Assembly: GCA_003427395.1 (NCBI GenBank)
Contig: BFEA01000664.1
Span: forward strand, 567,796-628,547
From: Chara braunii
Taxonomy: Eukaryota; Streptophyta; Charophyceae; Charales; Characeae
Reading direction: 5' to 3'
Length of the DNA stretch: 60,752 nt
Shown here: one piece after another, positions 31,860 to 41,392 of the stretch
Numbering within the stretch: the first letter of the stretch is position 1
Layout of the letters: every line of letters begins with the position of its first letter
The notes under the pieces: generated by a model
The model's input: only the letters and a program-made list of their open reading frames with translations
Told to the model about the DNA's origin: nothing
The model's database searches: none
Made by a program: the position numbers and the translations under genes

Positions 31860-33860
31860 GTAGGTGTGCGGTCGCATAGCCCTATGAGGGTTACCCGAGC
31901 GTACGCTTACTCTGATTATCACATTATCAGGATGGGAAAAGAACAATCTCACTCAAACAAAAAGTTGTGGGGTAGTTCACTCTCACGACAGTTGTGTGGT
32001 TTGCCCATCTGAATCCCAAACATAATCATTCACCAAATACTTAATCGAGATTCTCCCATACATACCTGCAATCATACGCACAACATTCAAACAACATCAC
32101 ACACACTGAAGGGGTCAACTTTTCAGCCTTCTGCAACTCACCCCCTGCCTTATGCACACAAGCCCAACCATTTCCCCACCATTCCTCAACAAACATACCC
32201 AGTCTTTAAGAAATGGCCATTTATAAAGAATCTGGGTGAAAACCCAAGAAAACATAAACCCCAGCAAGGGCCAAGGTCTTGGGTTGAAAAGCAGAAGGAA
32301 CAGGAAAGTTGAGTCGTGAACCGACGAATCGGCAACCGACCTGTTACCAGCGATAACAGAAGAGTGATTTTTTTGAAGGATCAGGCTGAACAGATCAAGC
32401 CTTTAAGCGAAATACGGAAACCTGCATCACAGTACAGGCCAAAGAGAAATACTAATACGTTCATGCCCAAAAGGAGAAAACTCCCCGAGTCATAACCTAA
32501 CTCCTCTACTATTCTCCTCGTCAGCTCCCCTTACTAATACCAGGTCATTGAGCCTCTCCTCTATTCAGGGTACATATGCTAAGTAGCCCCTAGCTGAAAA
32601 TATTCTGACTCCACGAATTCTACGAAATTTCGGCAGCACTTCCCGTAGGAAAAGTGTCTTTCCAGAATTTCTACGAGTCCAAGAATAACTAACTATCTCA
32701 GATTTGTCGAAATTTGGGCAGCGCTTCCCGTAGGAACAGGAAGCTGCCAAGATTTATACAAAGCTGAAAACAAAAAGACAAAGCAACTCTATACTGGGGA
32801 CTAACTTCTGACACTTGTTTGATAGTTAGGATTGGAGAAAGCTTACACGATCACCTTTCAGAGGATGGTATCGTGAGCTATCGTCAATTCTAGCTTCAAG
32901 TAAGGTTAGCCGTATCTTCACCCCAAGCTCTTCCTCCCATTATCCATCTCACCTACCTATGGCTCCAGCATTTGGCGAGCATCTAAAGTCACTCCGTTTG
33001 ACCCAAATAGTTCGTTAGATCACTCAGTTTTTTTCCCCTTAGTAGACTCCTTTGCCTATGGCATAGGATCAGACAACGCCCTAACTTAAGGGTATATCCC
33101 ACCTGCCTAAGTAAACAAGTAAAAGTACGCACAACTGGACCGCCCTAACTTAAGGGTATGCCCAACACCACATCGACTCTAGTCATAAAACATATGACCA
33201 GACCGCCCTAACTTAAGAGTACGTCTGGCTTCTGCTTAACTGACAACATGATTAGGCCGCCCCAACTGTGCCTGACCTGCCTAAAACAAGTACGAACGAC
33301 GAATGGTTAGACCGCCCTAACTTAAGGGTACGTCCAACCTACATAACATCAACGACAAGAGCATATCGCTAGGCCGCCCTAACTTAAGGGTACGCCTAGC
33401 TAGCTTAAACAGTTTTAGGTACATAAAACAATATGACCAGGCCGCCCTAACTTAAGGGTACGCATGACCTACCTGAACAATCACAAACGACGTATGGCTA
33501 TGCCCTAACTTAAGGGTACACTTAGCCTCCGCAACGACAATATAAGAGAACAACCAATTGGTATACTGGTACAAACTTTATATTTTTTTCTCTTATTAGG
33601 CAGACGATCAGACCTACCCAACTTAGGGAGACATCCAATCCTGCCTCGTGTTTAGAAGGGAAAATACGAGAAGGTTTATACTAACTCTCTGCCTTTTCAT
33701 GTTATCACGAGCATAAGACTGGACCGCCCTAACTTAAGGGTACGCTCAGCTTGCCCGGGTTACCTTCATTATATTCTTCACTTGCTTCTCTTCTCTTTTT
33801 GTTCTACCTGACTTACTGACTGGCTTTCCCAACTTAGGGTGCCCGGCCTGTCAGTTGATA
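31860..33860 (-). repeat. Hairpin-array element, copy A (minus)
   Basis: This is the reverse-complement relative of 38.1-40.4 kb. Collinear landmarks (read on minus): the hairpin array (33860 to 33060); two CTACGGGAAG/GCTGCCCAAATTT boxes (32735-32590; compare 39360-39650); TAACAGGTCGGTTGCCGATT followed by CGTCGGTT (32351-32320; identical at 39938-39965); GTTGACCCC and GATTGCAGGTATG (32120-32065; compare 40160 and 40205). It has no coding capacity beyond short frames, so it is a non-autonomous repeat or a large untranslated part of an element. Confidence 0.8.
33060..33860 (-). repeat. Hairpin array A: core CCGCCCTAACTTAAGGGTACG
   Basis: About eleven units, 40-100 bp apart. Conserved core is CGCCCTAACTTAAGGGTACG, itself partly self-complementary (CCCT...AGGG). 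Flanks differ between units yet pair within each unit: CCAGAC/GTCTGG (33198-33228), GGTTAGAC/GTCCAACC (33305-33339, 7 of 8), GCTAGGC/GCCTAGC (33368-33400), GGCTA/TAGCC (33496-33527), and CTGGAC/GCTCAG (33719-33749, weak). Units at 33075, 33250, 33430, 33610 and 33830 are degenerate. Confidence 0.85.
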
Positions 33861-34464
33861 TAGATTCATATAATATATATCAAAATCTTATGCTTTGGTT
33901 AACCTTTTTGTTCATGGCTTATGACTGAGCCGCTGTCAGCGCGAATACCCTTACAAGGGTATCCGCCCTGGTTTTTGCAAGTAACAGAAAAATAGTTTGG
34001 TTTAAAGTTTAAGTATACCGCGCTAGGCGTGACTGCGTCTGTAATCGAGTTGGCTGAGTGGTTGAGCACAGTAGAGAGTGCGTGGGCGCGCAAGTTAAAG
34101 GCGCGCGTGATTCTTTTCTATCGTTGATCATAAAGCTGGCTCGGACGTCGGTCACCTTGTTTAATGATATTACTAACTTTATTCATTTATGATTAAGCAG
34201 AATTTGGGGGTATTTTCTTTTTGATTGGTACGTTTGACCAAGTCGAGCGCGCGGGCGGAGAACGGCCCCGACGACGGCATCGGCAGCTACGGCGCGATTT
34301 CGGGCGGTGAGCGGGGTGCCGTAGGATGGCGCGCGGGGTAATTATGGCACGGTATAAGCAAGTCGGCGCGGGCAATGGGAGACGCGCAGCCAGTTCGTTG
34401 GCCTAAAGCGCCGCGCCGCACTGCCTTGTATGGTACTCTGCGGGCGCTGGTCTCAGATTTGGGC
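33861..34464. other. Spacer with AAATACCCT-type hairpin and a tRNA-like stretch
   Basis: The hairpin GCGAATACCCTT/AAGGGTATCCGC lies at 33941-33966 (11 of 12 pairs). At 34050-34100 a tRNA-Leu/Ser-like D-arm, GTTGGCTGAGTGGTTGAGCA, is followed by a T-arm-like stem GCGCGC-AAGTTAAAG-GCGCGC. No convincing acceptor stem closes it, so it is at most a tRNA-derived relic. Confidence 0.45.
33941..33966. repeat. Palindromic hairpin, AAATACCCT family, copy 2
   Basis: GCGAATACCCTT and AAGGGTATCCGC pair 11 of 12. The apical ATACCCTT/AAGGGTAT is shared with copies at 14938, 46715 and 48797, while the basal bases differ. Confidence 0.8.
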
Positions 34465-34535
34465 ATAGCCCTATAGGTTACGACAACGGGTAGTTACTAT
34501 GGAGGCTCGGGGATCGAGGCCCGCGGGCATCGGCG
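34465..34535 (+). ncRNA. tRNA-like relic
   Basis: CATAGCCCTATAGGTTACGA resembles the A-box region at 15533, and GGGGATCGAGGCCCG the B-box region at 15578, with matching spacing. Acceptor-stem pairing is not evident. Together with 15528 and 48190 this suggests a tRNA-derived SINE family. Confidence 0.35.
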
Positions 34536-34737
34536 CGGCGGCAGCGGAGTAGCGTGGAGCGAAAGCCTAAGGGGTTGAGGGCCCTGCTGGGCTATCCCCT
34601 CGGTTTTGCTTACGGGCGCGGCGGCAGGCCCAATCCGCGGGGATGACAAGGTACCAGCAACCCCGCGGTTCCCCGATGATCACTTTTATTCTATTTTCCC
34701 TGCTAGTTTATTGCTTTCGGCCCCCCTTGCTATCGCA

Positions 34738-34789
34738 NCCCGTTNTGNGNNNNGGGGNGGNGGNGGGGGGGGGGGGGGGCGTGTAANCN
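34738..34789. other. Low-quality base cluster
   Basis: Many N interspersed in a G homopolymer. This is a sequencing or assembly problem in G-rich DNA. Frames crossing it are unreliable. Confidence 0.95.
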
Positions 34790-34914
34790 GTTTGGGCCAT
34801 TGGCCTGATAAAGTAGGCGTACCCTTGAGCTGATGGGAGGTAGTGCGGCGTGGAACTAGGTATTGTTGAGTTTTTTTGGGTCGTGCGGGCTCTGATATGC
34901 CCTCGGGCACCGCC

Positions 34915-35330
34915 CCCAGCTAGAGTTTAGGATGTCTGATGGCACAGGGGAGATTTGCATGCCCACGGCCTAAGGATAGTGGGTGAGAAACCCGGGATGA
35001 ACCCGGACACGAAATAGGCCGGGGGCGGGCAAAAGGTAGAGAGGGCCAAGCGGCCTTTTGGAAAGCCGCGGGGCATTGCCCCTGCCACGTCCTTAGGGAC
35101 ATCTGTTAAAATCGGAACGATTCAGAGAAGATTCGCATGGCCCCCGCGCAAGGCCGACACGTACAAACCCCGAAAGAGGGGCTGGGTTCGTGCGCCAAGG
35201 CAGGGCGGAACTACGGTTGCGCGGATTTCGATAGGCCGCGAGCCACTGCCCCGGCCTAGGTCCTTCGGCACATCCGTTAAAAATAGAACGATACAGAGAA
35301 GATTTGGCCCCTGCGCGCAAAAAGAAAAGG
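34915..35330 (+). repeat. Tandem U6 snRNA-derived repeat, about 175-bp unit, three copies
   Basis: Unit 2 starts at 35089: GTCC-TTAG-GGAC (the U6 5' hairpin position), TTAAAATCGGAACGATTCAG, AGAAGATTCGCATGGCCCCC, GCGCAAGG...GACACG. Unit 3 starts at 35260: TCCTTCGGCACATCC, AGAACGATACAGAGAAGATT, GGCCCCTGCGCGCAAAAAG (3' truncated). Unit 1 (34915-35088) is strongly diverged but keeps AGATTTGCATGCCC, GGATGAACCCGGACACGAAAT. The spacer after U6 (CGCGG...GCCACTGCCCC) is also repeated, so the repeat unit is U6 plus flank. The ACAGAGA box survives only in unit 3. These are pseudogene copies, not functional snRNA genes. Confidence 0.8.
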
Positions 35331-36399
35331 GAGAGAATATATGAAGCGGAGGAGGAGCCATACGTGCTGAGTTTTCCTCCTCCGACCAGTTGCTGTTTTC
35401 GTCAAGCTCGGATACCGAGGGGGAATAGCGCTACGGGGAAGAAACGGTGAGGCGTTGACGACAACCGTGGGAGAGAGGGGTGAACGCGGACGCGAAGGTG
35501 GGTCGGGTGCATGTGGGGTAAAGAGGTTGGGGACAGCGGGGTGGCGGAGGCAGGAGTAGACCGGGCGAACCTGGCCCGGATCTCCGCCCGGGTGCATTCA
35601 GAGCGAGACACGAAGTAGTGGATTGGTAACGAGCGGAGCGGGAAGGCGCTGAGAGAGGAGGTTGGACCTGGATGAGGGGCGGAGCTAGTTGCGGGCGGAG
35701 CAGCCGGGTGAGACACAGCAATGAACGGGGCGGGGTAGGAAGAAGTGAGAAAGGGAATGATTCCGGGCGCATTTTTGCGTCGGATTCATTCGAGGAGAGG
35801 GGTCGATAGCGGAAGCTATAGTATACTCGTTTTTTGACGGAAACGAGCGAGGAAAGATGTTGGGTAGGGGTTTTAGGGCCGTGTGAATCCAACTATGGGG
35901 TTAGCTTGGGCGATAGGTTAGTAGATTAGACGCTAGGGGGAGAAAGCGCTGCGCGGAGGTGTCGGGGCAGTGGACATGGCGGGACTGTGGAAGAGAAAGA
36001 GAGAGATGTCGCTCGTTAGTCGATGGGATTGGGCAGGAAGAAGGTGTGGGTAGGGGGTTTCGGGGTGGGCGACCCCGAATCTCGTGTTAGCGGAGCATGG
36101 GAGTTAGTAGGGAAGGAGCTTGGATGAAATGTGGTGCGCCGGGATATGGCGGAGAGGGGAGAAGTTGGAACTGACAATGTATTTTCCCATTTTTTTGTGG
36201 AAGGTTCATTTCTAGTTTTTGTATTTTGTTCCTTGTTTCTGTGTGCATTGGACCAGGTAGGATGCCAAGGCGGGTGCGGGAGCGAGTCAGACAGTGACAT
36301 TAGTGTTAGTAGAGGGGTAGAAAGGAGGGGAGTGGCATGTACGATTGACTGCACCCGCAGGGCGAGGGGAAGCAGTTTAGTGCAGGTGCACTTAGCCTG
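35331..36399. other. Non-coding stretch, nothing recognised
   Basis: GC-moderate sequence. Long overlapping minus frames (35892-35431, 35716-35402, 35597-35277) are Pro/Ser/Arg-rich in several phases at once, as expected from G-rich plus-strand sequence without stops, so I do not call them genes. Confidence 0.4.
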
Positions 36400-39300
36400 C
36401 TGTTGGCAATAGATTCATTTGAGGGCGGGCATCCCGTCCAAGTAAGCGGCGTGGAGCCAGACGCGGGGATGGAAACTTACATGTCGCCTGGCGCATTGTT
36501 CGCCCTATTGGTGGGAGTAACCCCCGCCGGCTTCCACCTGCAAGGGTGGGCTGGCTGTGCAGTTTGAATTGAGACCGCGCCAGGAAACTAACCTGCACCC
36601 CAACTGGGCCGATGTGCGGGGCCACAGTGTCTGTACGACACAGGGGCACAGGTGCAAAGTGAGGGAGTGTGTGGGTAGGAGAGAGAGAGAAGGGTGGGGG
36701 ATACCCAACGGCCGAAGAACCGGCCATCTCATCGAAGCAAAAGATCGGGGGTGCCTACCTGTACGGGCTGAGCTACGGTGTGTTTCTGCGTTTCGGCGGA
36801 CGGTGTTGCAGGCGGGCAGTGTAGCGGAAAACCTGCAGTAGGGGTTTGGCTGCTTACCTCTTGGTTTGAGTGTTGCCTATCCAATTGAACGGCTAGAGGG
36901 CCGGATGCGAATTGAAGAATTGAGTTACAGTCGCCTTGATATCCGAGACTAGCTAACTAAGTCGGTCACAGAGTTACTACTGTCATGCCCGGAGTGTTAC
37001 AGTCATGCATGTGAGTGCCGACAGCCTATTTCGGGAGGGATACGGTAGGCTGCTGCTGCAGCCGGCGTTGGCGTTTTGCAGAACTCCCTGGAGTGTTCGC
37101 GATGGGGGATGGTGCTATTAGGCGCTCAGTAACAGGGGACAGACTCTGTTATGGCTGGCAGGCTATTGCCACAGTTAGAGTCTGATTGTGCTTGGTACCT
37201 ACGGCAAAAAGGGGGCGGACTAGCGGACCAACGGACTAACAGACTGCGGGCTTATTGTGACATGGTTGTAGGCTGTGGGCCTGCTGTGGCAGGACTGCGC
37301 GCAAACTATCGCTGCATGTTGAAGGCCTGCCGCTATTGACCGTAGGGGGTTGTGGTCGACTGCGGCTGGCGAATGGAACTGTTGATTGCTGTTGGCTGCT
37401 GCAAATGCTGTATACTGTCGCGGCGATTGCCGACGGTTATCAGCTGCTGGGTGGCTATGGTTAAGACTGAGGAGGGGTGTGGAGATGAGGAGAAGATCAG
37501 ACTAAACTAATAGAAAGGGAGTTAGTGCCGTGATTAGGAGGTCGTCAGGAGGTTGAGTTCGGCAGTTCGACGTCTGAGGTATTGACCAAGCTGATACATT
37601 GGCCGCCACTGCGGGGCCCTCAGGCGATTGAAGATATCAAGGCCCTCCCGCGCGAGTGTGAGTGCATCGTTCTAGTATCTGAGCGACTCAAACATTCTGT
37701 TTCTACCCCTCTTACTCTAAGTCTGGTCTGTTGGTTCCGAGAGGAAGGCGGCAGGCGGGCGTGTGGCCCGTAACGCGCGCCAAGACCTCTGTGGGAGGTT
37801 GCCCCACCGATTGCAGAAGCTCTGCCGGGACTCAGGCGGGGTCCTGGAGGCAGGGAACTGAGCGGTAATTCCCTGACTCCCTCTATAAACCCAACTATAA
37901 CCCCTACCTGTACATCTCTCTACGGTTGACTGAGTGTATTGCATGGATCTTGTACTTGGTTTTGAGTTTGACTTTCAGAACATAAGTTAGACTGAGGTAA
38001 AAGAATGTATGAATAAAGCTCAGTTTCAATTTATTGATTGCCTGAAGCAGATTGTGAATGAAACGGGTTGCATCTGGGGGAAGGTTGGGAGGAAGGTAGT
38101 ATTGTGTGCAGGCTGACTGGGTCACTAAGGCTGGGAGGTCCCCTTAAGTTTGGGGAAGCCCAGCGCTTTGTTTATTTTTGGACTGCATGGAGCCTCAGGC
38201 CGCTCTAGAAGTTTGGGTAGCCTGAAGCTCTGAAGGCTAGGATGTCCCCATAAGTTTGGGGAAACCTGGTGCTGTGAATTGCATGGAGGGTCAGGACGCT
38301 CTATAAGTTTAGGTGTCCTGACTACTCTGACCTGTGAGGGTTTGACTGTAGGTGACTTTCAGGGACCCAAGGCGCTCTATAAGTTTAGGTACCTTGGGTT
38401 GCCTCGTTTTACTTGGGATTCTCTCGGTTTCTTTGGTTCTGAACAAGGAGGTCCGAACCGCTCTATAAGTTTAGGTGGTTCGGCCCTCCTCCTGTTTTGT
38501 TCTGAGGGAATAATTCTGGCAGGGGAACAGACCGCTCTATAAGTTTTGGTAGCCTGTCTCACTGCCTCGCACAGATTGGATGAGAGCGAAACGAACCTGG
38601 CAGAGGATCAGACCGCTCTGTAAGTTTAGGTAGTCTGACCCAATGCCACGCCTATGTTGGAACCCAATGGATATAATTTGGCTGTATTATATTACTATGA
38701 TATTAAGGACAGGCTAGTCAGGCCACTCTATAAGTTTAGGTAGCCTGGCTATAGCTTATCACAATTGAAGAGAGTATAACTAAGAGATATAACTGAGGGT
38801 AAACCTGGGCAGGCTGAGCAGTGTTCTAAGTTGAGCGGCTCAGTCCTACGTCCACTTTGAAGATTAAGTTCAGAGAGATATATATAACTTGGCTATTTAA
38901 ACGGGTTAGGGCGACTAAAGTGGTCTAGTCATACGCCCAAAGAAGAGAGGAGTAGTTGTGCCCTCTGTTTGTGTATATCTGGCCAAGTCAGAACGCTCTA
39001 TAAGTTTAGGTATTATGACTTTAGGCCTGGCTAAGTTGGGCGCGCTCTGTAAGTTCAGGTGCCCTGACATATGCCTTATGTGAGTTGGGTATAAAGGGGT
39101 AACTTATTGAGGAAGCATGAACTATTGTTTGCTAAAGGAGCTTGGGGATGGTGAGAGTACTTACCTTTGTGGTTTGGCCTGCATGTGACTGAGTAAGGCT
39201 ACTACTTGGTAGTTGCTTTAGTCGCTCGCCACGTGCTAGAGTCATAGGAGTTAGTTTCGATTCCTATATTTTCTGAGCTGAGTTATTTTTACTTAGATTC

Positions 39301-40390
39301 ATTCTCACATTTTCTGGGATCTTTTGTTGTACTTGGCCTTGTATAAATTTTGGTAAGTTACTTTCTCTACGGGAAGCGTTGCCGAAATTTCTACAGATCC
39401 AGGGAGTTAGTTAATTCTTGACTTTTCAGGGTTCAACTTGTCTAAAGTTCGTTCATGACTTAGTAAAAATCTGGGAAGTCTCCTTTTCTAAAGGGAGTGA
39501 TGCCCAAATTTTTGCTAATTCAGGGAGTTAGACAAAATTGGACTTTGGGAAGTCAAAGACTATTTCTGTTTTCATATTCGAGCTTATATAAATTATGAAA
39601 AGGCACTTTTCCTACGGGAAGCGCTGCCGAAATTTTCTTGATTTAGAGGAGTTAGGTTATATTTTGACAGGTGGCGATTCTGACGATCCACCCTGAATAG
39701 GGGAGATTCTGCCATTGGTCTACCTTTGCTTTAGGCGCTGGCTTAGAGGTAGACTTAGACTTAGTTGGCGGATAGCTTTAAATGGAAGTGTGTTATGGAG
39801 ATTTATCCTCCATATGCTGATGATTTAGCTTGGGTATTTGACCTATCTTGTGCTACAGGTCCTTTGGGGGGTCTGATTTGAGATCAGGACTAGGTTCAGC
39901 TTGATCCCTTGAGGATCATTTTCTGTTATCACTGATAACAGGTCGGTTGCCGATTCGTCGGTTTACGATTCAACTCCAGTTTACTCCTGTCACTCAACCT
40001 AAAGGCTTTANCCTTGAGATTTGAATTGTTTTGTTGCGTTTTTTTCCAGACTTTATTGAATGGTCATCCAACAAAAGTACTGAGTATTTATTTAAGAGTT
40101 GCACGAGTGAGGCTTGTATGGCTAAAGCGAGGGGTATGAGTGCGAGGAATGGTTGAAGTTGACCCCGTGTAGTGCGTGGACTTCTGGTTGAATCTTTGAT
40201 GTGATTGCAGGTATGGTTGTGGTTCGGACTCTGGGTGTGATTGTCTGCGATTTCATACATATATGGCCGAGAGGAGCCTCACTGTGACTGTGAGAAGTGA
40301 TCGTCCTATATAATCAACCCTTACGTATTTATAAGTGCCCTAAGTGGTTGAGAGGCCTACTGTGAGTGTGAATAAGGGTTAACTGCATTA
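36400..40390 (+). repeat. Hairpin-array element, copy B (plus, most complete)
   Basis: The left part (36.4-37.95 kb) aligns with the reverse complement of 41.95-43.7 kb. The clearest match is GTGGGAGGTTGCCCCACCGA, TTGCAGAAGCTCTGCC, GGCGGGGTCCTGGAGGCAGG at 37791-37858 against 42033-41965. The middle is hairpin array B. Beyond it are three (C)TACGGGAAG-GCTGCCGAAATTT-type boxes (39370, 39495, 39618) and the TAACAGGTCGGTTGCCGATT box (39938). The right part (40150-40260) aligns with copy A. Short open frames here are not conserved between copies, so the element appears non-coding. TIRs, LTRs and target-site duplications were not resolved. Confidence 0.75.
38130..39064 (+). repeat. Hairpin array B: conserved loop, covarying stems
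   Basis: About thirteen units share the loop CGCTCTATAAGTTTAGGT or a variant. Each unit's flanks are complementary to each other but differ from other units: GCTGGG/CCCAGC (38130-38164), TCAGGC/GCCTGA (38195-38224), TCAGGAC/GTCCTGA (38291-38321), ACCCAAGG/CCTTGGGT (38365-38399), 13 of 14 pairs from AGGAGGTCCGAACC (38446-38490), ACAGAC/GCCTGT (38527-38557, 5 of 6), TCAGAC/GTCTGA (38608-38638), AGTCAGGC/GCCTGGCT (38716-38750, one G-T), CTGAGC/GCTCAG (38814-38843), AGTCA/TGACT (38986-39020), GGGC/GCCC (39038-39064). Spacing is irregular, 40-120 bp. No protein is encoded. Confidence 0.9.
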
Positions 40391-40419
40391 TGTCTCGAGA
40401 GGGGAGGGAGGTTCCCTTT

Positions 40420-41392
40420 TTACCCTTGCTTTTTAGAGTTTGTATGGTTGGACGTTGTAGTCCGTGGCAGCCGTCAAAGTCAAACCTCTTGACTTTCGTC
40501 CAGGCCCGGAGTGGGGCTCACCTCCAGAGCAGTAAGAGGCGACTGCCACCACAGGTATGGACCTGTGTACCACCCACTGTGCACAAAGTGCAGAAGAGGG
40601 TGTGTGGTCTTCAACCGCGCATGGCGGTTGTCCAGCGTCGAGAGATTAACCCTCAAGGCGCGTGTCAGCCGATACTTGAGTGTCGAATGCGACCCTCGAG
40701 ATTAACGAGGACCATGTGAGTATGGTACTATATAGTACGTCATCACGGCGACCGCTTGCGTACGCTTGCATTGCGAGTCGACATGAGTTAGCCCTGCGTC
40801 CGCGCGGTTTTATACCGAGTCTCGCACGCGACGCCTATTCAATTTCCGCGTTGGAAAGTTATGGGTTGGCTACCGAGGGGCTAGGAGCGTTGTCGCGTTG
40901 TTTGTGTTGTGTCGTTTCGGGTGTGTGTGTGTGTTTTATTTTTTTGTTCGTAAAGTGGTGTGCGCATGGTGTGTGGGATGCATCCTAGTCGACCGACGAC
41001 GAGCCGCGCTTGGGACTTCAGCCCCCAAAGATGTCGGTTCGCGTGCGGGTCCGATAGGCGTATTACCGCGCGTACCCCCATGCTACAGGGAACGAGAAAC
41101 GCCCTCAGCTGGTCCACCTCTATGATTGCAACTGATTAGCTTTCGTATTGTGGACTGGTAGCTCGGCGGGGATACGCCCACCGAAGGGAGGTGACAACTC
41201 TCGTAAGGTGGAGGTAAGTTGTGCCTCGCGTAGGCCCTATCCTGTCGTAGGGGCTCGCGAGAGGTATGGTTGGTGCACTCGGCCGGAGCGGCCTAAGGAA
41301 GCTCCATTTGTGTGCTCGTGACGAGGTTGGTCCAACTCCTGTGTGACGCGACCGAGAGGGTCCCGCGCTGCCGCTTGCGGCGCCGGACCGAT
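40420..41392 (-). repeat. R1 family, long copy (minus)
   Basis: The reverse complement aligns with 29.99-30.87 kb along its whole length. Box examples: GGTTGGACGTTGTAGTCCGT (40446), CCGCGCATGGCGGTTG (40616), TCAGCCGATACTTGAGTG (40666), ATGCATCCTAGTCGACCG (40979), GAACGAGAAACGCCCTCAGC (41091), GTAGCTCGGCGGGGATACGC (41158), CTCGCGAGAGGTATGG (41252). It lies between copies B and C of the hairpin-array element and appears to interrupt them. Confidence 0.85.

Noticed and set aside
34738-34789. G-rich quadruplex-like run
   Set aside because: The bases are mostly ambiguous (N mixed with G), so the run may be a sequencing artefact.
35277-35892. Several long minus-strand frames (up to 153 codons)
   Set aside because: Open simultaneously in several phases, Pro/Ser/Arg-rich and shared with no other copy; explained by stop-poor G-rich sequence.
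33060-39064. CRISPR array
   Set aside because: The repeats are irregularly spaced, the conserved part is the loop and not a fixed repeat with unique spacers, the flanks pair with each other, and the genome is eukaryotic.
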